Shown here piece by piece: positions 13,774-20,798 of a stretch of 22,143 nucleotides of DNA. How positions within the stretch are numbered: position 1 is the first letter of the stretch; every line of letters starts with the position of its first letter. Made by a program: the position numbers and the translations under genes. The stretch is from NCBI GenBank assembly GCA_023271515.1, contig JALPXQ010000013.1, positions 1 through 22,143 on the forward strand, given 5' to 3'. The notes under the pieces were generated by a model that worked only from the letters and a program-made list of their open reading frames with translations, had not been told where the DNA came from and did no database searches. Source of the DNA: Dehalococcoidia bacterium (lineage in GTDB: Bacteria; Chloroflexota; Dehalococcoidia; SZUA-161; SpSt-899).

Positions 13774-15282
13774 ATGAAGATACTTCTGGTATATCCACAG
13801 TACCCGGCCGACACTTTCTGGAGTTTCAAGCATGTTATGAAATTTGTCTCCAAGAAAGCAGCCTATCCCCCATTAGGGTTGCTGACTATCGCCAGTATGC
13901 TCCCGGAGGAATGGGAGAAGAAACTCGTTGACATGAATGTCTCCGCCCTCAAGGACAGGGATCTCGAATGGGCCGATTCCGTTTTCATTAGCGCCATGAT
14001 AGTGCAGAAGGACTCGGTGAGGGAGGTTGTTGAGCGCTGCCGGAAGTTTGACGTCAAGATCGTTGCCGGCGGCCCGCTTTTCACCACCGGATATGAAGAG
14101 TTTGAAGGTATAGATCACTTTGTGTTGGGTGAGGTGGAGGAGACTCTCCCCGTATTCCTGGAAGATCTGAAGAACGGTTGCGCTAAACACATTTATGTTA
14201 CAGATAAACGCCCCGATCTTACTAAGACGCCGGTCCCGATGTGGGATCTCATAGATTTCAAGCATTACGCTACCCTCTCCGTCCAGTACTCGCGAGGTTG
14301 TCCCTACGACTGTGAATTCTGCGACATTATCATAATGAACGGCCGCGTGCCCAGGACCAAGGAAACGAGTCAACTGCTGCGGGAGTTCGATGCCCTGTAT
14401 GAACGCGGTTGGCGAGGCTCTGTTTTCATCGTGGACGATAACTTCATAGGCAATAAGATCAGGGTAAAGCAGATGCTCCGGGGGATAATTGCGTGGATGG
14501 AGGAAAAGAAGTATCCCTTCACACTGTTTACTGAAGCATCTCTGAATCTTGCCGATGACGAGGAACTGATGCGGCTGATGATTGAGGCGGGGTTCAACAA
14601 GGTCTTCATCGGACTGGAAACCCCTATCGAAGCCAGCCTCGCCGAGTGCAATAAATTCCTGAATAAGACCGGCAACATGGTCGCCGCCGTAAAGAAAATC
14701 CAGAACTTCGGCATGCAGGTTCTCGGCGGGTTCATCGTGGGGTTTGATAACGATCCGCCATCCATCTTCGAAAGCCAGATCAACTTCATTCAAAGAATGG
14801 GTGTCGTCACCGCCATGGTCGGGATACTCACCGCCCTTCCCAAAACGAGATTATATAATCGCCTCAAGGATGAAGGACGCCTGCTGAAGACCAGTTCGGG
14901 CAATAACACCGATGGCTCACTTAATTTCATTCCCAAGATGGATGCCGAAGCTCTCGTGAACGGATACCGGAAGATAATGCGAACGATTTATTCCCCCGAG
15001 AAGTACTATGAGAGAATTATCACCTTCCTCGAGGAATACAGACCCGTAAAGAGGAGGCAAAGGATCAGCCTTGCCCTAGCCATCCCCTCCTTGAAGAGTT
15101 TCCTTAAGTCGGTGTGGTATCTGGGTATCGTGGAGGGATCGAGAAGGTATTACTGGAAGCTGGTGACCAAAGCTCTATTCAAGTACCACCGGGCATTTCC
15201 GGAAGCTATCGGCATGGCTATATTTGGCTTCCATTTCCGCAAGGTTACCCAGAAGCTACTTAAGCAATCCACTCTGGAGTGA
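13774..15282 (+). CDS. B12-binding radical SAM protein, DUF4070 type
   Basis: A 502-residue protein with a strong ribosome site (GGAGGTG). Residues 1-140 form a cobalamin-binding-like Rossmann domain (MKILLVYPQYPADTFWSFKH, YPPLGLLTIASMLP, VDMNV, VAGGPLFTTG, GEVEETLP). The base-off DxHxxG motif is not present, as in many members. The radical SAM core follows with the 4Fe-4S motif C176-x3-C180-x2-C183 (RGCPYDCEFCD), then VDDNFIGN and GLETP. The C-terminal about 150 residues fit DUF4070. Relatives include the hopanoid methylases HpnP and HpnR, but the substrate cannot be deduced and no hopanoid genes lie nearby. A methyl transfer or a related radical reaction on an unreactive carbon is the family expectation. 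Confidence 0.88.
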   Translation: MKILLVYPQYPADTFWSFKHVMKFVSKKAAYPPLGLLTIASMLPEEWEKKLVDMNVSALKDRDLEWADSVFISAMIVQKDSVREVVERCRKFDVKIVAGGPLFTTGYEEFEGIDHFVLGEVEETLPVFLEDLKNGCAKHIYVTDKRPDLTKTPVPMWDLIDFKHYATLSVQYSRGCPYDCEFCDIIIMNGRVPRTKETSQLLREFDALYERGWRGSVFIVDDNFIGNKIRVKQMLRGIIAWMEEKKYPFTLFTEASLNLADDEELMRLMIEAGFNKVFIGLETPIEASLAECNKFLNKTGNMVAAVKKIQNFGMQVLGGFIVGFDNDPPSIFESQINFIQRMGVVTAMVGILTALPKTRLYNRLKDEGRLLKTSSGNNTDGSLNFIPKMDAEALVNGYRKIMRTIYSPEKYYERIITFLEEYRPVKRRQRISLALAIPSLKSFLKSVWYLGIVEGSRRYYWKLVTKALFKYHRAFPEAIGMAIFGFHFRKVTQKLLKQSTLE

Positions 15283-15308
15283 ATCTGCCCGATACACTTG
15301 CCACTCGC

Positions 15309-15379
15309 CGGGGGTGTCACCTCATCTCTGCGAGACACCACCTGGGTAAGCCCCGCCTCATAACGATGGGGCCGAGGAG
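15309..15379 (+). promoter_or_regulatory. Structured leader of glyA with mutually exclusive stems (riboswitch candidate)
   Basis: Stem 1 is GGTGTC (15313-15318) with GACACC (15334-15339). GCCCC (15350-15354) can pair either with the upstream G-run at 15310-15314 or with GGGGC (15368-15372), and the second option leads straight into the ribosome site GAGGAG (15374-15379). CCTC (15356-15359) could also mask GAGG. The CCACCTGGGTAAG string resembles the 3' conserved box of ZTP (pfl) riboswitches, which are known upstream of glyA, but I do not see the matching 5' box. The class is therefore unassigned. Confidence 0.35.
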
Positions 15380-15385
15380 ACATAG

Positions 15386-16627
15386 ATGTCACTAATCAAG
15401 ATCGACCCCCAAATAGCCGGCATCATTTTAGACGAGGAGAGACGGCAGTGTAGCAGCATCAACCTTATCGCTTCCGAGAACTACGCAAGCTTGGCCGTTC
15501 TTGAGGCTCAAGGATCGGTGCTCACCAACAAATATGCCGAGGGATATCCCGGGAGGCGTTATTACGGTGGCTGCCGAAATGCCGATCAAGCAGAGGAAAT
15601 AGCCCTTCATAGAGCAAAGGACCTCTTCGGCGCTGAATATGCCAATGTTCAAGCCTATAGCGGCTCAATAGCCAATATGGCCGCCTACATGACACTGATC
15701 AACTATGGTGATACCATATTGAGCATGGCGCTGGATCAGGGAGGGCATCTCACGCACGGCAGTCCGATCAGCTTCTCCGGCAAGCTCTACCGGCCCGTTT
15801 TCTATGGCCTGGATAGGGAAACAGGGCAGATAGATTACGACGAGGTAGAGAGGATGGCCGTCAAGAATATGCCCAGGCTGATCGTGGTGGGCTCGAGTTC
15901 CTACCCCCGAATACTGGATTATAAGCGATTCCGCCAGATTGCTGATCGTGTCAATGCCGGACTACTGGTTGACATGGCTCATGAAGCCGGTTTGATCGCC
16001 GCGGGGGTTCATCCCAGTCCAATCCCTTACGCCGATGTGGCGACAGCCACCACTCACAAGAGCCTGCGCGGGCCGCGTGGCGGACTCATTCTCTGCCGGG
16101 CAAAGTTCGGCGCTTCGATAGATCGCTCGGTGTTCCCCGGCCTTCAGGGAGGGCCTATGATGCACATTATCGCTGCCAAGGCAGTGGCCTTTCATGAAGC
16201 CAAACAACCGCGTTTTGTTGCCTATCAGCAAGCTGTAGTGGAAAATGCCAGGGTTCTGGCAGATACACTGATTGCAGAGGGAATGCACCTGGTCACCGGG
16301 GGAACCGATAACCATCGTGTTCTTGTTGACCTCACCCCTACCGGCATAACCGGGAAAACGGCCGAATCGGCTTTGAGTCAGGCAAACATAGTAGTGAACA
16401 AGAATGCTATCCCCTTCGATCCCCGCCCCCCTGATCTCACCAGTGGAATCAGACTGGGCACCCCGGCACTTACCTCCCGCGGATTCGGCACTGAAGAAAT
16501 GGCGAGAATAGCTCAGCTCATCGTCAGGGTCTTGTCCCATATCGGCGATGAAAAACTATATCGAGAGGTACGCCTGGAGGTCGAGGAGATGAATCGCCGC
16601 TTCCCCACCCCCGGGATCGACCAGTAG
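15386..16627 (+). CDS. glyA: Serine hydroxymethyltransferase
   Basis: Converts serine and tetrahydrofolate to glycine and 5,10-methylene-THF using PLP, in the cytoplasm, and is the main source of one-carbon units. 413 residues, the usual length. GAGGAG lies 6 bases before ATG. Motifs are INLIASENYASLAVLEAQGS, TNKYAEGYPGRRYYGG, AYSGSIANMAAY, VDMAHEAGLIAAG, and ATTHKSLRGPRGG with the PLP-binding K225, then the C-terminal GIRLGTPALTSRGF. It is followed after 19 bases by the NAD-salvage fusion gene and is probably co-transcribed with it. The leader may regulate it. Confidence 0.96.
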   Translation: MSLIKIDPQIAGIILDEERRQCSSINLIASENYASLAVLEAQGSVLTNKYAEGYPGRRYYGGCRNADQAEEIALHRAKDLFGAEYANVQAYSGSIANMAAYMTLINYGDTILSMALDQGGHLTHGSPISFSGKLYRPVFYGLDRETGQIDYDEVERMAVKNMPRLIVVGSSSYPRILDYKRFRQIADRVNAGLLVDMAHEAGLIAAGVHPSPIPYADVATATTHKSLRGPRGGLILCRAKFGASIDRSVFPGLQGGPMMHIIAAKAVAFHEAKQPRFVAYQQAVVENARVLADTLIAEGMHLVTGGTDNHRVLVDLTPTGITGKTAESALSQANIVVNKNAIPFDPRPPDLTSGIRLGTPALTSRGFGTEEMARIAQLIVRVLSHIGDEKLYREVRLEVEEMNRRFPTPGIDQ

Positions 16628-16646
16628 GCACCGGAGTGAAGGCATA

Positions 16647-18176
16647 ATGACTACTGCAGTGCTTGTGATAGACATGCTAAGGGGCTTCCTGGAGAAAGGG
16701 TATCCCCTTTATTGTGGCGATTTAGCACGTAATATCATTCCGAATGTTAAGAGACGGTTGGAACAAGAATTATCCCGAGGGTCTAAGGTTTTCTTCATCT
16801 GCGATAATCATACCCCGGACGACGCTGAATTTGAGATGTTTCCTCCCCACTGCATCGCCGGAACCGCAGAAGCCAAGGTCATCCCCGAACTGGCTGCGAT
16901 TCCCGGCGAGATCATCCCCAAGAATCGATTCAGTGGTTTCTTCGAAAGCGCTCTCGAAGGGGAGCTAAAGGAGATCAAACCGGAGAAGCTCATCGTCTGT
17001 GGCGTTTGCACCAATATCTGCGTTCTGCATACCGTCGCTGATGCCAGAAACCGCGGCTATACGGTAGAAGTTCCCACCGACTGCGTGGCCTCTATGGATC
17101 AACAAGCACACCGATTTGCCCTGGAACACATGGAAAAAATCCTGGGCGCTAGACTTATCCCGCCGATGCCACTGGAAATTCCCCGTCCCCAATTTGCAGC
17201 TGCAGACTCGCTCCTCTCCGGCGAGACCACCGATATTTACTTTGTGCGCACCAAAGAAATCCTGAAGCGCGAGGGCCTCAATCCTATTGCCACCATGGAG
17301 GTCTTTCCCCAGAGTGAGGGTATCCTCTGCGGCATGCATGAAGTCCTCGACCTGCTTTCCCGGGTGCTTACCGAAGGCAGCCCGGAGGTATGGGCTCTCT
17401 CCGAGGGAGACTCCTTCCAGAGGAAAGAGGTGGTGCTGCGCATAACTGCCCCCTATCAATCTTATGCCATGTATGAGACGGCCTATCTGGGTATTCTGGC
17501 GCATTGCAGCGGCTGGGCCACCGCCGCCCGGGAGTGCGTGCAAGCGGCCCAGGGGATCCCGGTCATCAGCTTTGGTGCTCGCCATGTACACCCCTCGGTA
17601 GTCGGGGTAATGGAGTACGCTGCCATTGTGGGGGGATGCGAAAGCTGTGCCAGTACAGCCGGCGCTAAGCTTGCCGGACGGGAGCCAATGGGCACCATAC
17701 CCCATGCCCTGATCATAGTCATGGGAGACACCGCCAAGGCTACTCTTGCTTTTGACAGGCACATGCCCCCGGAGGTACCTCGCATCGCCCTGGTGGATAC
17801 CTTCCGGGACGAGCCCGAGGAGAGCATCATCGTAGCCCGGGCAATGGGTGGGAGGCTAGAGGGGGTAAGGCTTGATACGCCCTTCGAAAGGGGACGGGTC
17901 ACCGCCGATCTGGTAAAGGAGACCAGGGCCAGGCTTGACCTTGCTGGTTTCAAGGATGTCAGGATATACGTCAGCGGAGGCATTGACCCGGAGCGGATCA
18001 GATACTTCCTGGATAGTGGGGCACCGGTCGATACCTTTGCCGTGGGAAGCTATATCAGCGATAGCAAGCCAATCGACTTCACCGCCGATCTGCACGAGGT
18101 TGAAGGTAAGCCCATCACCAAGCGAGGCAGAATCCCCGGGATCACCCCCAACCACAGGCTGAAGCGGGTATTATAA
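16647..18176 (+). CDS. Nicotinamidase / nicotinate phosphoribosyltransferase fusion
   Basis: 509 residues in two domains. Residues 1-185 are a nicotinamidase-type isochorismatase fold: catalytic D9 (VIDMLRGF), metal ligands around D53 and H55 plus H68 (DNHTPDD, FPPHCIAGT), K92 (PKNRFSGFF) and nucleophile C125 (GVCTNICV). Residues about 190-509 are a short-type nicotinate phosphoribosyltransferase: YFVRTKEIL, ALSEGDSF, YETAYLGILAH, SFGARHVHPSVVGVMEYAAI, LVDTFRDE, VSGGIDPERI and DTFAVGSYI. Together they would turn nicotinamide into nicotinate and then into nicotinate mononucleotide, two successive NAD-salvage steps in one chain. The domains are normally separate PncA and PncB proteins. All key nicotinamidase residues are kept, so both activities are plausible. 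The gene lies 19 bases after glyA. Confidence 0.9.
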   Translation: MTTAVLVIDMLRGFLEKGYPLYCGDLARNIIPNVKRRLEQELSRGSKVFFICDNHTPDDAEFEMFPPHCIAGTAEAKVIPELAAIPGEIIPKNRFSGFFESALEGELKEIKPEKLIVCGVCTNICVLHTVADARNRGYTVEVPTDCVASMDQQAHRFALEHMEKILGARLIPPMPLEIPRPQFAAADSLLSGETTDIYFVRTKEILKREGLNPIATMEVFPQSEGILCGMHEVLDLLSRVLTEGSPEVWALSEGDSFQRKEVVLRITAPYQSYAMYETAYLGILAHCSGWATAARECVQAAQGIPVISFGARHVHPSVVGVMEYAAIVGGCESCASTAGAKLAGREPMGTIPHALIIVMGDTAKATLAFDRHMPPEVPRIALVDTFRDEPEESIIVARAMGGRLEGVRLDTPFERGRVTADLVKETRARLDLAGFKDVRIYVSGGIDPERIRYFLDSGAPVDTFAVGSYISDSKPIDFTADLHEVEGKPITKRGRIPGITPNHRLKRVL

Positions 18177-18198
18177 GCCATTGATGGGCGCTCAGGTT

Positions 18199-18498
18199 CT
18201 AGGCTTCTTTTGAGTCGGGGCCGCGCTTCTTCAGCCATTCCTCGATTTCGGCACATACATCGCTTTTCCCGACGAGGTTCTCCAGCAGTCCATAGACCTC
18301 GCCGAAGGTGCCTACCACATCCAGTGGGGCGATTCGAGTGGTCACGCACGCGATGGTCAACTGGCTTGCCATCATCATCAGATAGATTCTCTGCATTTCC
18401 TTGGCTTGCCTTGCTGCTTCTTCCCGCATGTGACCTGCAAGACATGTCATCAGCTCAGTCTCATCATTAACCTGCCGACGGCATATTGGACACTGCAT
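18199..18498 (-). CDS. Small CxxC (probable zinc-binding) protein of unknown function
   Basis: A 99-residue protein with a very strong ribosome site (AAGGAGG) before ATG 18498. The N-terminus has MQCPICRRQ and then CLAGH, a C3-x2-C6-x12-C19-x3-H23 arrangement that could bind one zinc. The middle is a hydrophobic helix-rich stretch (IYLMMMASQLTIACV, then LDVVGTFGEVYGLLENLV) and the end is charged. It has its own candidate promoter, is convergent with the NAD-salvage gene, and stands alone after tsaB. I do not recognise a family. Confidence 0.7.
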   Translation of the reverse strand: MQCPICRRQVNDETELMTCLAGHMREEAARQAKEMQRIYLMMMASQLTIACVTTRIAPLDVVGTFGEVYGLLENLVGKSDVCAEIEEWLKKRGPDSKEA

Positions 18499-18517
18499 TA
18501 TACCTCCTTTTTCGAGT

Positions 18518-18581
18518 CTATCCTAAAAGTCATCCTTCCCGCTTATAGATCTGGTGCGAATCAAGCCAATATTTAGGATAG
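18518..18581. repeat. 10-bp perfect inverted repeat flanking a promoter region
   Basis: CTATCCTAAA (18518-18527) and TTTAGGATAG (18572-18581) are exact complements 44 bases apart. They bracket the candidate promoter of the small CxxC gene and overlap the tsaB stop codon. The repeat could serve as a widely spaced operator or as a long transcript hairpin ending the tsaB message. Confidence 0.5.
18542..18569 (-). promoter_or_regulatory. Candidate promoter for the small CxxC gene
   Basis: On the minus strand: TTGGCT, 16 bases, TATAAG. It would start transcription about 35-40 bases before ATG 18498. It is weaker than consensus, and the surrounding 10-bp inverted repeat supports a control region. 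Confidence 0.4.
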
Positions 18582-19253
18582 GGTCTTAACGGTGATTGCC
18601 GGACTCTTCAAGTACAATGGTTGGAGAGTGAAGGGATCATCGAAGTCCCCCGATTCCATCCTTTGCCAGCCAAGCTCGGCAAGGTAGCCCGCCCTCCGGA
18701 GCACGGCTGACCCCTTTACAATCAATGCCTTCTTCCCCAGTCGCTGCTCAAGCTGCATCCACCCTTCATCACTGATCTCGCCGCAGAATATGGTTGGTTG
18801 CCCAATTCGTGAGCAGAGATCATCAATCGTGGTGGTGTGCTCCACAGTGAGCCTTTCCCAATGCCCCTTCCGTTTTTGAAACAGTGCGGTGGCGATCTCG
18901 CTGCGTCCGGCATACAGGATGGGACAAACAGGGAACCCCAGGTCAGCGTAGGGGAAGGCCATCACTTCCAGCGTGCTTATCCCCACCAGGTGAATGCCCA
19001 GAGCAAATGCCAGCCCCTTGGCAGTGGCTATTCCCACCCGCAGGCCGTTAAAGCTGCCCGGCCCTTTGGCCACCACGATGCTCTCGATATCGTGGATATG
19101 CGCCTTGCGCTGCTCGAGGAGGGTCATCATGTTGGGAACAAGCTCCACAGTATGATTCTGTCCCGCATACCAGGTGATCTCGGCAATGAGGGCCCCTTTA
19201 TTCGATAGCGCCAGGCTGGCAACCCTGGTTAAGGTGTCTATCGCAAGTTCCAT
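18573..19253 (-). CDS. tsaB: tRNA threonylcarbamoyladenosine biosynthesis protein TsaB
   Basis: Partner of TsaD and TsaE in making t6A at position 37 of ANN-reading tRNAs, including tRNA-Lys. 226 residues, the usual size. Family features are MELAIDTLTRVASLALSNKG, the ASKHA-type AKGPGSFNGLRVGIATAKGL motif, GISTLEVMA, and a C-terminus with LQPLYLKSPA. The start overlaps the end of tsaE by 16 bases, so the two are coupled. TsaD is not in this window. Confidence 0.92.
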   Translation of the reverse strand: MELAIDTLTRVASLALSNKGALIAEITWYAGQNHTVELVPNMMTLLEQRKAHIHDIESIVVAKGPGSFNGLRVGIATAKGLAFALGIHLVGISTLEVMAFPYADLGFPVCPILYAGRSEIATALFQKRKGHWERLTVEHTTTIDDLCSRIGQPTIFCGEISDEGWMQLEQRLGKKALIVKGSAVLRRAGYLAELGWQRMESGDFDDPFTLQPLYLKSPAITVKTLS

Positions 19254-19720
19254 TTTCCCTTCAGTTCCTCCACGAAACCGGCGTATCTCTGCCCCCTGGG
19301 TTCGAACCGTAATCGGCGCTCATTTACCGCCAGATGCTCAAACTTGATAAGCAGGTGTTCTTCCGGGAGCAAATCCAGAGCCCTGTCAGCCCATTCCACC
19401 ACACAGATTCCATCCCTATTGAGGTAGTCACTCATTCCGAGCTCAGCGATTTCCCGGATATCGTCGAGCCGGTAGAAATCAATGTGATACAGGTTGAGTC
19501 TTCCCTGATATTCTTTCACCAGCACGAACGAGGGGCTTGAGGTATAATCAGCCAGCCCCAATCCCCGGGCAATGCCCTGGGTGAAGCAGGTCTTACCGGC
19601 TCCCAGATCCCCTACTAACAATATCAAGTCACCGATTTCGGCTCCCTCCCCAATATCAGCCCCGATCCGCTGCGTCTCCTCCAGGCTGCGGGTGACGAGT
19701 TCAATATCTGATGTTCTCAC
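19238..19720 (-). CDS. tsaE: tRNA t6A biosynthesis ATPase TsaE
   Basis: A P-loop ATPase that drives the TsaB-TsaD t6A complex. The frame is open to 19804, but the family starts near TSDIELVTRSLEETQRIG, so the GTG at 19720 is preferred, giving about 160 residues and a 20-base overlap with thiL. No strong ribosome site is visible, which fits coupling. Motifs are Walker A GDLGAGKTCFTQGIARGLGL, SPSFVLVKEY, LYHIDFYRLDD, and VVEWADRALDLLPEEHLLI. It overlaps tsaB downstream. Confidence 0.92.
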   Translation of the reverse strand: MRTSDIELVTRSLEETQRIGADIGEGAEIGDLILLVGDLGAGKTCFTQGIARGLGLADYTSSPSFVLVKEYQGRLNLYHIDFYRLDDIREIAELGMSDYLNRDGICVVEWADRALDLLPEEHLLIKFEHLAVNERRLRFEPRGQRYAGFVEELKGKWNLR

Positions 19721-20744
19721 CTCTTCGTGTAAGACAGCCCTTATGATTCGCAAAGTGTTCCCACCCCCTCTTCTCCCATTCGACCTCCCTTCCAGTTTCA
19801 CCAAGAATGGTTACTTTCCCGAGTTCGCCACCGATTATCTCCCCAATAACGGTCACCGGGATTGAAAGGCGTTGTTTCACCCTTTCGATTATTCCACCTG
19901 GAGCGGTGAACAGCAGCTCGTAATCCTCTCCTCCTGAAAGGGCCAGGCTGATGCTACCTTCGCCGAAGGCAGCCTTCACCGTCGGATGCACCAAGATATC
20001 CGCCAAGCGGACTCTAGCCTCGACCCCGCTTGCCCGGCAGATATGAGCGAGATCGGCAATCAGGCCATCGCTGATGTCTATCGCCGACTTCACCCCGTTT
20101 TCGCCCAACAACCGCCCCTCGGACACACGGGGACAAGGCCGCAGGTGCGCTTCAATTAGAGCTGAGGCTATAACGGGATCCAATTCAGGCTTCTTCTTCA
20201 TCATTCTCAGCCCGGCTGCCGATGAGCCCAGATATCCGGTAACCGCGATCCGGTCGCCAGGTATTGCCCCCGAGCGGGTCAGCATTCTATCCTTCTCTAC
20301 CCGGCCGATAACACTGGGACTGATAATGAGCAATGGTGCTTCGGAGATGTCGCCGCCCACAATGGCCATATTGAATTGGCGTGCTATTTCTGCCATTCCC
20401 GTATAGAGTTTGGTTATATCTTCCACCTCAGTATCGGAGGGCAGCCCCAGAGAGATCACGGCATAGTCCGGGATACCGCCCATCGCCGCGATGTCGCTGA
20501 TACTCACCGCCAGGGCCTTCCAGCCCAGATTATGCCAGGCGGTTGTCTCCAGGGTGAAGTGTACATCCTGAATCAGAATATCGGCAGTGCCGAGTTGAAC
20601 CAGGCCTCTGCTCTTCCAGGCCGCGGCATCATCCCCTATACCAATGATCAGGTCGGATCTTGGTTGGCCGCCAGCCCCTGACTCATCAACGATTTGAGCC
20701 AGCCTCTCAATAAGGCCAAATTCGCCCAGTTCGCAAACCTTCAT
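19701..20744 (-). CDS. thiL: Thiamine-monophosphate kinase
   Basis: Phosphorylates thiamine monophosphate to thiamine diphosphate, the last step of cofactor synthesis. About 347 residues from ATG 20744. Motifs of the PurM/ThiL superfamily are GIGDDAAAW, QDVHF, GWKALAVSISDIAAMGGIPD, MAIVGGDISEAP, GYLGSSAAGLRM, AIDISDGLIADLAHICRASG, and ALSGGEDYELLFT. No ribosome site is present, and the -10 box sits 8 bases before the ATG, so the message is probably leaderless. The 3' end overlaps tsaE. Overlap of thiL with t6A genes probably reflects simple co-expression. Confidence 0.94.
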   Translation of the reverse strand: MKVCELGEFGLIERLAQIVDESGAGGQPRSDLIIGIGDDAAAWKSRGLVQLGTADILIQDVHFTLETTAWHNLGWKALAVSISDIAAMGGIPDYAVISLGLPSDTEVEDITKLYTGMAEIARQFNMAIVGGDISEAPLLIISPSVIGRVEKDRMLTRSGAIPGDRIAVTGYLGSSAAGLRMMKKKPELDPVIASALIEAHLRPCPRVSEGRLLGENGVKSAIDISDGLIADLAHICRASGVEARVRLADILVHPTVKAAFGEGSISLALSGGEDYELLFTAPGGIIERVKQRLSIPVTVIGEIIGGELGKVTILGETGREVEWEKRGWEHFANHKGCLTRRGENIRY

Positions 20745-20752
20745 CAATTCAG

Positions 20753-20781
20753 ATTATACTCGCTCTCGTTCCAGGGCACAA
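20753..20781 (-). promoter_or_regulatory. Promoter for a leaderless thiL-tsaE-tsaB transcript
   Basis: On the minus strand: TTGTGC, 17 bases, TATAAT, then eight bases and ATG. The expected start point falls on or next to the A of the start codon, and no Shine-Dalgarno sequence could fit between. Confidence 0.6.
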
Positions 20782-20798
20782 CCTGCCTGCCTGGGGAC

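Noticed and set aside
13873..14793. Leftward 306-residue open frame opposite the radical SAM gene
   Set aside because: It is antisense to a clearly conserved enzyme, and its translation shows no domain.
15309..15379. Firm ZTP riboswitch call
   Set aside because: Only the 3' CCACCTGGG-like box fits. The conserved 5' part was not found, so the class is left open.
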